Assembly (NCBI GenBank): GCA_964634755.1 | Contig: CAZWJH010000047.1 | Location: 1 to 19,720 of the forward strand | DNA length: 19,720 nt | Origin: JALXDT01 sp964634755 | GTDB lineage: Bacteria > Acidobacteriota > Aminicenantia > JAMOAD01 | Direction of reading: 5' to 3' | Part shown: positions 14,664 to 19,720 of the stretch, in pieces | Layout of the letters: each line of letters begins with the position of its first letter | How positions within the stretch are numbered: position 1 is the first letter of the stretch | Translations under genes and position numbers: made by a program | The notes under the pieces: generated by a model | Database searches by the model: none | What the model saw: only the letters and a program-made list of their open reading frames with translations | Told to the model about the DNA's origin: nothing

Positions 14664-15740
14664 ATGAGAAAGAGAACAAAGTTTCTTATTTTTCTTATAA
14701 TTTTTATAATTTCCTTAACCTTCGGATTTTCCGGAAAAGCAAAGGTTTATACAAAAAATGGGGTGACAATAATGGAAAATCAGGAAAGTGATTTTACCAT
14801 TAATAAAAATATCAAGTTCAAGGAAAATTTGAGTATCGGAAAGGAAGATGGTGAAGATTATGAAATATTCAGTCAATATTTAAGTATCGCCGTTTCTCAA
14901 AACGGAGATCTTTTTATTTTTGATGGTAAGAGATACAGAATATTGAAATTCGATAAAAACGGAAAATACCTCTGGAGCAAAGGAAGGAAAGGAGAAGGAC
15001 CAGGGGAATTTAGAAACCAGTTTTGCAATATCTATGTTAGCCCATCAGACTATCTTATAGTGGCTGACGGGGTTTTTCTCCATTTCTTTGATACAAACGG
15101 GAATTTTTTAAAAGATATAAAATTAGGTGTAATGAGCACTCATATAGAATTTTTAAAAGATGGTAAAATGTTTATTAACACATTTTTAAGAGGACAACCC
15201 GGAGTAGCTTCTGCTTTATACTCTTCGGACGGAAAATTAATTTCAAAGTTTCCCGTAGAGTACAGGTACGGACCGAAATTATCAAAAAGCATAGGAGTCT
15301 CCATAGGAGATGGTGGCTTTAGAGTGTATAAAGACAGGGTTTTTCTAAGTATTCCTATCAAATACGAAATCAGAGAATATGATTTTAAAGGAAAGCTTTT
15401 TAAAATTATTAAAAGGAATGTAAAGCTTTCTCCCCCGAACATAAAAGTGTTTGGAGGGGGAGGGGTAACCGTATATCCTTCCGACCACTCGGGGCCTGTA
15501 TTTTTTGATGAAAATTACCTTATAAATTCAGTCTTTAAAGTAAAGAAAAAAGATAAAAAGAAGTATGAATTTACAAGATATCTTGATTTCTTTGACTTAA
15601 AAGGGAACTACATGGGATCATACAAATTACCAAAATCAACAAAATTAGAATTCATTGATAAAGAAGGATACTTTTATTTTTTTCAAAGAGAACCTTTCCC
15701 TCGTGTTTACAGAACTAAGCTTATAATCGGGAAAAACTAA
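14664..15740 (+). CDS. Secreted 6-bladed beta-propeller protein
   Basis: A 358-aa protein with a signal peptide (about 1-23: basic MRKRTK, then a long hydrophobic stretch) and a propeller of the NHL-like 6-bladed type. Blade sequences alternate 'NGDLFIFDGKRYRILKFD' and 'NGKYLWSKGRKGEGPGEF' patterns; the GEGPGEF signature is at 110-116. Other blade pieces are YLIVADGVFLHFFDTNGNFL (about 130-150), IREYDFKGKLFKII and LDFFDLKGNYMGSYKLP. Such propellers bind proteins, peptides or glycans, and some are enzymes, but no catalytic residue can be pointed to here. GAGG precedes the ATG. Its stop lies 3 bases from the frame-restored end of the convergent neighbour. It is the only plus-strand member of a four-paralogue cluster. 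Confidence 0.8.
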   Translation: MRKRTKFLIFLIIFIISLTFGFSGKAKVYTKNGVTIMENQESDFTINKNIKFKENLSIGKEDGEDYEIFSQYLSIAVSQNGDLFIFDGKRYRILKFDKNGKYLWSKGRKGEGPGEFRNQFCNIYVSPSDYLIVADGVFLHFFDTNGNFLKDIKLGVMSTHIEFLKDGKMFINTFLRGQPGVASALYSSDGKLISKFPVEYRYGPKLSKSIGVSIGDGGFRVYKDRVFLSIPIKYEIREYDFKGKLFKIIKRNVKLSPPNIKVFGGGGVTVYPSDHSGPVFFDENYLINSVFKVKKKDKKKYEFTRYLDFFDLKGNYMGSYKLPKSTKLEFIDKEGYFYFFQREPFPRVYRTKLIIGKN

Positions 15741-15743
15741 AAC

Positions 15744-15982
15744 CTACTTATACTTATCGTAGAAAATTTCTTCCGGTTTTTTTACTCTGTATTCAATAAA
15801 AATATCCCCTTTATCAGTTTCTTTAAGATAACCAAGATACCCTCCGCCAAAAAAAGCAAACTCATCCATTTCCACACCTTCGGGAGAAAGTAACCTATAA
15901 ATATAATTTCCCTTAATATCAAAAACATCAGCATTTCCATCTCCGTCATAAACAAACAGATAGCCGGAGGAGATACCTCCAT
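15744..15982 (-). other. Out-of-frame C-terminal segment of the propeller lipoprotein
   Basis: In the alternative frame this stretch reads GISSGYLFVYDGDGNADVFD, then IKGNYIYRLLSPEGVEMDEF, then AFFGGGYLGYLKETDKGDIF and ends IEYRVKKPEEIFYDKYK with a TAG at 15744-15746. This is a textbook propeller blade with the D-x-K/N-G turn. Adding one base near the ATGGAGG at 15982-15976 would join it to the upstream frame and give a 380-aa protein ending 3 bases from the convergent plus-strand gene. Confidence 0.75.
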
Positions 15983-16885
15983 GTTTATAAAAGCAAGCTT
16001 TTCATCAGGAATCTTTTTAATAAGTGCCTTTTTTATTCCTTCTCCTATCTGTTTGAATATATTGACAATTTCCTCTTTTTCCTTATATGTTCTGGTTTTC
16101 GGTACCTGTTTTTTCCCGAAAGAGCATATTTTATTCCCTTTCAAATCAACAGAATATATCCTATACTTATCGCTAACGCCAAAATAGACTATTCCATTTT
16201 TTCTATCATAAGCCCATTCCATTGCAGGGAATACTCCTCTGATTCCAAAAGCAATCGCACCTTTACCGGTTCTAACTATTGTAATTCCGCTCTTGAGTGT
16301 ATCAAAATACTTTACAAGCACTTTTTCATTAATATCAAGCAAACCGAGAGCTTTTTTAAAAATAGTTTTATCTCCTTCTTTTTTAACATCATTAAATGTC
16401 CCGACAAATTCATTATCCTTTACCATTTTAATTCCGTGTCTCTCTTTGAATTTTTTTTCAAAGACAATTTTTCCTTCAAAATCAAATTTAATCAACTTTC
16501 TCCCGTTTGATAGATATATCCCCTCTGGTAGTATTCTAAAATACGATATGTAAGGGAGTTCACCCGGTCCCTGTCCTTTTTTTAAAAAAGCTTTTAAATA
16601 TTTACCGTCGGGCGAATATTTAATCACAGAAATCTTGGAGGAGGAAAAATAAAAATTTCCGTCCTTATCCTTTCCAACTCTTCCCAGATTCACTGCATCT
16701 TTGTTTGTTTCCGAAGGGTTAAAGCTCAGAACTTTTTCAAGTTCAAGCCTTATCTCACCTTTTAAAGGCTTTGTTTGCTCAAGAAGCTTGTTCCTCTTCG
16801 TACCTTTTTTTTCAGTAGTTTTGTGATTACACGAAAATAAGAAGAAAATAGATATAATGGTAAATAAAATAAAAGTTTTTTTCAT
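15782..16885 (-). CDS. 6-bladed beta-propeller lipoprotein, frameshifted near the C-terminus
   Basis: A 367-aa protein as read, with a lipoprotein-type signal peptide (MKKTFILFTIISIFFLFSC, lipid-attachment Cys19, lipobox LFSC). Propeller signature GQGPGELPY lies at 104-112, after the blade IKYSPDGKYLKAF (88-100). Other blades include FEGKIVFEKKF and YRIYSVDLKGNKICSFGKK. From about residue 302 the frame yields a hydrophobic sequence rich in Met and Ile (ICLFMTEMEMLMFLILREII), unlike any propeller blade. One frame over, the DNA reads as a normal propeller end (see the entry at 15744-15982). A single missing base near 15976-15985 explains both. The ATG has AGGAG 5 nt upstream. Whether the break is real, programmed or a sequencing error cannot be told here. 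Confidence 0.72.
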   Translation of the reverse strand: MKKTFILFTIISIFFLFSCNHKTTEKKGTKRNKLLEQTKPLKGEIRLELEKVLSFNPSETNKDAVNLGRVGKDKDGNFYFSSSKISVIKYSPDGKYLKAFLKKGQGPGELPYISYFRILPEGIYLSNGRKLIKFDFEGKIVFEKKFKERHGIKMVKDNEFVGTFNDVKKEGDKTIFKKALGLLDINEKVLVKYFDTLKSGITIVRTGKGAIAFGIRGVFPAMEWAYDRKNGIVYFGVSDKYRIYSVDLKGNKICSFGKKQVPKTRTYKEKEEIVNIFKQIGEGIKKALIKKIPDEKLAFINMEVSPPAICLFMTEMEMLMFLILREIIFIGYFLPKVWKWMSLLFLAEGILVILKKLIKGIFLLNTE

Positions 16886-16960
16886 AAAAACTCCTTTTTT
16901 AAAAGTAAAAAATTCTTAAACGTACGCAAAAAAATTGTAAGCATTTTTTTTATTTGAAAC

Positions 16961-18001
16961 TCAAAACACTTTTTCTGAAAAGAGAACCCAATCATCATTT
17001 TCGTTCCTTTTAAGATAATAGTATGTTCCATTTTTCACTGTAAATATCTGACTATTGGGAAGAAAAACATTTTTCAGTTCTTTCCCCTTTGGGCCTAATA
17101 TTCTGAATAAAACTTTATCCCCTTTTGTTTCATATGTTTTAAAGTAGAGTTTACCGTCAAAAACAAAAAACTTGTCAAATGCCGGGAAGTATTTAACATA
17201 GACATATTTGTCCTTTAATAATAGCCACACATTTTTTGGGGTTTTGGATTTTAATTTTTCGAGATCTTTTTTTATATACTCTTTCGGAATTATTTTTTTC
17301 TCATAAGTTTTGTTTATTGAGTAAAGTTTTTTGCCCAAACTATCATATACATCAACATAGAGTCCCTTTCTTGCGTCAGCAACAAAAATCTTATTATCAA
17401 GTACAGCAAACATTATTCTGCTCGGAGGAAGTTCAATTTTGTCCATATACTTATGATCTATTCTCGAAAATTCCTTTATAAGCTTTTCATTCTTATCATA
17501 AAGACCGATTCTTATCACCAATATGGGTTTTCCGGATTTTTGTGGAAGGGAAGTCATTTCACGGAGGACATAATTTTTATCTATCAAATCCAGATCAAAA
17601 ACATTCCTTTTCAATTTTATCAATCTCAGAAAATCACCGCTCAATGAAAGAATATGTAATCTTTCTCCGTAAGCATACAATTTATTGTTTTTTACCCATA
17701 AAGACGGGTTACTTTTAAATTCATTGGGCCCCTCTCCCTTTTTCCCGACTTTTTTAATCAGTTTCGTATCTTTCAGAGAATAGATATAGATGGAATTATC
17801 CGCCGAGACAAACAATTTTCCGTCAGCAACTGCAATATTTGCCGCTTCAAGAAGATCTGTCAATTCAGAGATTTTTTTAGCATAAATACTCTGAGTAAAA
17901 ATAAATAGACAAAACAAAATAAATACAATAGCCTTTTTCCAACCAATAAAAACTTTTCTTTTGTTTGACACTCTAAAACAATCTCCTGATAAAACAAACA
18001 C
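16961..18001 (-). CDS. Secreted 6-bladed beta-propeller protein
   Basis: A 346-aa propeller protein. The start is GTG at 18001, chosen because GGAGG lies 7 nt upstream; it gives an N-terminus with a basic stretch (NKRKVFIGWKK) and a hydrophobic run ending FTQSIYAKK near residue 43, a good signal peptide with a long n-region. The propeller signature KKGEGPNEF is at 87-95. Blades include GKLFVSADNSIYIYSLKD (61-78), NNKLYAYGERLHILSLSGDF, KIFVADARKGLYVDVYDSLG and KFFVFDGKLYFKTYETKGDK. It lies 26 bases downstream of the unknown exported protein gene in the same direction and 75 bases upstream of the propeller lipoprotein gene, so the three may share a transcript. Binding partner unknown. Confidence 0.78.
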   Translation of the reverse strand: MFVLSGDCFRVSNKRKVFIGWKKAIVFILFCLFIFTQSIYAKKISELTDLLEAANIAVADGKLFVSADNSIYIYSLKDTKLIKKVGKKGEGPNEFKSNPSLWVKNNKLYAYGERLHILSLSGDFLRLIKLKRNVFDLDLIDKNYVLREMTSLPQKSGKPILVIRIGLYDKNEKLIKEFSRIDHKYMDKIELPPSRIMFAVLDNKIFVADARKGLYVDVYDSLGKKLYSINKTYEKKIIPKEYIKKDLEKLKSKTPKNVWLLLKDKYVYVKYFPAFDKFFVFDGKLYFKTYETKGDKVLFRILGPKGKELKNVFLPNSQIFTVKNGTYYYLKRNENDDWVLFSEKVF

Positions 18002-18027
18002 TTTAAACCTCCGACACTTTTTTACGA

Positions 18028-18846
18028 TTAAATTCCCTTGATTACAAAGGGCAAATACTCTTTACTCTTTTCATATTCACTTATAATAAGCTTTTTTAAT
18101 TTCGGATTCTCATACATTGCCATCAAAAGAGCACCCTGAGCTCTTAAAAGCCTTTTTCCCCGGTCAAGTCCGAGATTGAGTTTTTTCACCTTTTTTATTA
18201 TTTCGGAAGTATTATCCAAAATTCTGTTTTTACTTCTCCTATCATTAAAAATTGCATTTATAACAAAGGCTTCCACATGTGGCAATCTCTCTTTTTCTGT
18301 CTCCCTTACCAAATTTATCCCCACGCAGATGTGCACAAAATACCGATCTTCAACTATTCTTGATATTGTAAAAAATTTTGTTGCAATTTCAATCACCCTA
18401 TCAAGGGATACCACTTTCTTATTTTCCGTAGAAGCCCCCTTATTAACATAATAATACTCAAATTCCTTCAAAAGATTTACAAATTTTTCATCATTTTTCA
18501 GGCTCTTAATAAATTCCTTTTTTAATTCTTCCGGATCGGAAACCCCTTTCAGTTTTTCATAATAATCCTTTTTTGCAAAGTTTACGAGAAGATAGTCAAG
18601 ATAAATAGTATTATTATTGACCATTTTAGCATAAGAATCATTTTCCGGTAATTTGAGCACCCTTGTTGAAATATACTCTTTCCCTTTGTATTCTTCCTTT
18701 TGAATGGAAAATATTTTGTCAAGTCGATCTATAATGGAATCAGCACTCACAAACCTTGTTATTAAAAGAAACAGAAAAAATAAAACAAAAAACTTAAAAA
18801 CTAAGACCTTTTTCCCCTTTGCCCGGGAGTTTTTAAAATTTTTCAT
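18028..18846 (-). CDS. Exported protein of unknown function within the propeller cluster
   Basis: I do not recognise this 272-aa protein. Residues 1-36 form a signal peptide with a long basic start (MKNFKNSRAKGKKVLVFK) and a hydrophobic core ending FVSADS. The mature part is mainly helical and highly charged (Lys/Glu), with FVHICVGINLVRETEKERLP near the middle and a helical C-terminal end GKRLLRAQGALLMAMYENPK followed by KKLIISEYEKSKEY. Cysteines are few. AAGGAGG lies 8 nt before the ATG, one of the best ribosome-binding sites in the window. It sits between two propeller genes on the same strand, so a joint envelope function is a fair inference. Confidence 0.65.
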   Translation of the reverse strand: MKNFKNSRAKGKKVLVFKFFVLFFLFLLITRFVSADSIIDRLDKIFSIQKEEYKGKEYISTRVLKLPENDSYAKMVNNNTIYLDYLLVNFAKKDYYEKLKGVSDPEELKKEFIKSLKNDEKFVNLLKEFEYYYVNKGASTENKKVVSLDRVIEIATKFFTISRIVEDRYFVHICVGINLVRETEKERLPHVEAFVINAIFNDRRSKNRILDNTSEIIKKVKKLNLGLDRGKRLLRAQGALLMAMYENPKLKKLIISEYEKSKEYLPFVIKGI

Positions 18847-18920
18847 TTATTAACCTCCTTTCTAAAAGCTTAAAGCCATTGCAAAACCAAGCAGTCCTCC
18901 TTTTTCTCCATCTAATACTT

Positions 18921-19720
18921 TCACTTTTCCCACAAATTCACCTTTATTATCTTATAATCCTCTTCTCCCTCCAAAACAGGACAATATGCATTTCCATTAT
19001 TAAAACATATTCTGAACTTTCTGTCCCTGTATTGTCGTTTGAGTTTTCCGAGTATAATTTCGCTATCACACACATATTCCCCGTTTTTATTATAAACCTG
19101 AAATTTTAATACCCCCTTCATCTTTCTAAGATTATTGTAAAATACAAGTATGTTCCCCTCACTATCAACTTCTATGTTCTCATAACCTTCTGCATAATCA
19201 TGAAATATAACAAGATTTGATGCTTTCAGACTTCCGTCACCTCCCGTTATTTTAATACCACTTATAACCTTTTTCTTTATCTCCTTTGTTACTTTAACTT
19301 TAGGAATATCTATTTTTATCTCTTTTAATAAGGTTCCTTTAATAGATAATATCTTTATTGTGCTTTCTCTTGAGTAGGAAATAAGAAGATTTTTATCAAA
19401 TGTTGTTTTGATAAAAACTTCATATCCGTAGTTTGTCAGGGGTATCATTCCTTCTGTTATTTGCGGAGAAAATACAAGCTTTTCCCTACCGGTTCTTATG
19501 TTTCCTATATAAACAGGATATTTTTTAAGATATCTATTACTCCTTTTTCTCCTGCTTTTCCACGAAAGATATGCTATATAATCTCCCTTAAGAGCAGCCA
19601 AACCAAAAACATAATTTCTTGTTTTTACTTCTTTTACAAAATTCCCGTTTAAATCAAATACACTTATTCTCCTTTCAAGCCCGTAATTACTAACAAGCAA
19701 GTACTTATTATCAAGAATTG
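18921..19720 (-). CDS. 6-bladed beta-propeller protein (5' end beyond window)
   Basis: The frame is open to the right edge; 266 residues of the C-terminal part are visible. A TTG near 19700 is internal, since the frame continues upstream as ILDNKYL before LLVSNYG. Blade sequences are LLVSNYGLERRISVFDLNGN, VIFHDYAEGYENIEVDSEGN and FQVYNKNGEYVCDSEI, with the ending FNNGNAYCPVLEGEEDYKII in the style of a last propeller strand. The visible part lacks the GxGPxEF signature, which should lie upstream. It is the first visible gene of the minus-strand propeller unit; the next gene starts 74 bases after its stop. Confidence 0.72.
   Translation of the reverse strand, partial: ILDNKYLLVSNYGLERRISVFDLNGNFVKEVKTRNYVFGLAALKGDYIAYLSWKSRRKRSNRYLKKYPVYIGNIRTGREKLVFSPQITEGMIPLTNYGYEVFIKTTFDKNLLISYSRESTIKILSIKGTLLKEIKIDIPKVKVTKEIKKKVISGIKITGGDGSLKASNLVIFHDYAEGYENIEVDSEGNILVFYNNLRKMKGVLKFQVYNKNGEYVCDSEIILGKLKRQYRDRKFRICFNNGNAYCPVLEGEEDYKIIKVNLWEK

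Noticed and set aside
16886..16960. Promoter or terminator between the two minus-strand propeller genes
   Set aside because: Only weak AT-rich matches (a TTGCGT with a poor -10 and a 5-bp hairpin) are present, not better than expected by chance at this base composition.

Overview
The window is AT-rich (clearly well under 40% G+C by eye), densely packed and bacterial. Secretion signals, one likely lipoprotein signal and a putative outer-membrane barrel point to a didermic (Gram-negative-type) bacterium. A sulfatase-fold/TPR membrane protein, a FecR-domain protein with Trp-rich repeats and several 6-bladed beta-propeller paralogues are a mix I associate with Acidobacteriota/Aminicenantota-like lineages. 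That placement is inference only: there is no rRNA or marker gene here. I see no tRNA, rRNA, CRISPR array, insertion sequence or integrase.

Layout. (1) 1-1855, minus strand: a half-length HsdS-like specificity protein followed, with TAATG overlap, by an HsdM-like N6-adenine methylase truncated by the window edge. The HsdM-like protein has lost its SAM-binding and NPP(F/Y) catalytic motifs. The pair has its own extended -10 promoter. (2) 1922-4484, minus strand: a compact unit of putative outer-membrane protein, birA (biotin-protein ligase), coaX (type III pantothenate kinase) and a helical protein of unknown function, all overlapping. (3) 4558-8383, minus strand: alr (alanine racemase), a 153-aa exported unknown, and a 745-aa membrane-anchored sulfatase-fold protein with C-terminal TPRs, joined by two ATGA overlaps. 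The sulfatase fold looks catalytically dead. (4) 8449-12058: fba (class II aldolase, minus) and cstA plus a TauE/SafE-family exporter (plus), fired from back-to-back sigma70-type promoters. (5) 12065-12103: a strong hairpin terminator, probably bidirectional, separating the exporter from the convergent FecR/Trp-rich/Ser-Tyr-rich surface protein (12136-14415, minus). (6) 14664-19720: four secreted 6-bladed beta-propeller paralogues (one plus, three minus, the last cut by the window end) and one unknown exported protein.

Regions 1-4 combine cofactor supply (biotinylation, CoA), a cell-wall precursor (D-alanine), central carbon metabolism and uptake/export functions. Regions 5-6 form a block of secreted or envelope proteins of unknown role. 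The most notable observations are two degenerate enzyme folds kept as intact reading frames (HsdM-like and sulfatase-like), the propeller cluster, and a single-base frameshift near 15980 that separates one propeller from a perfectly readable 78-residue C-terminal end.
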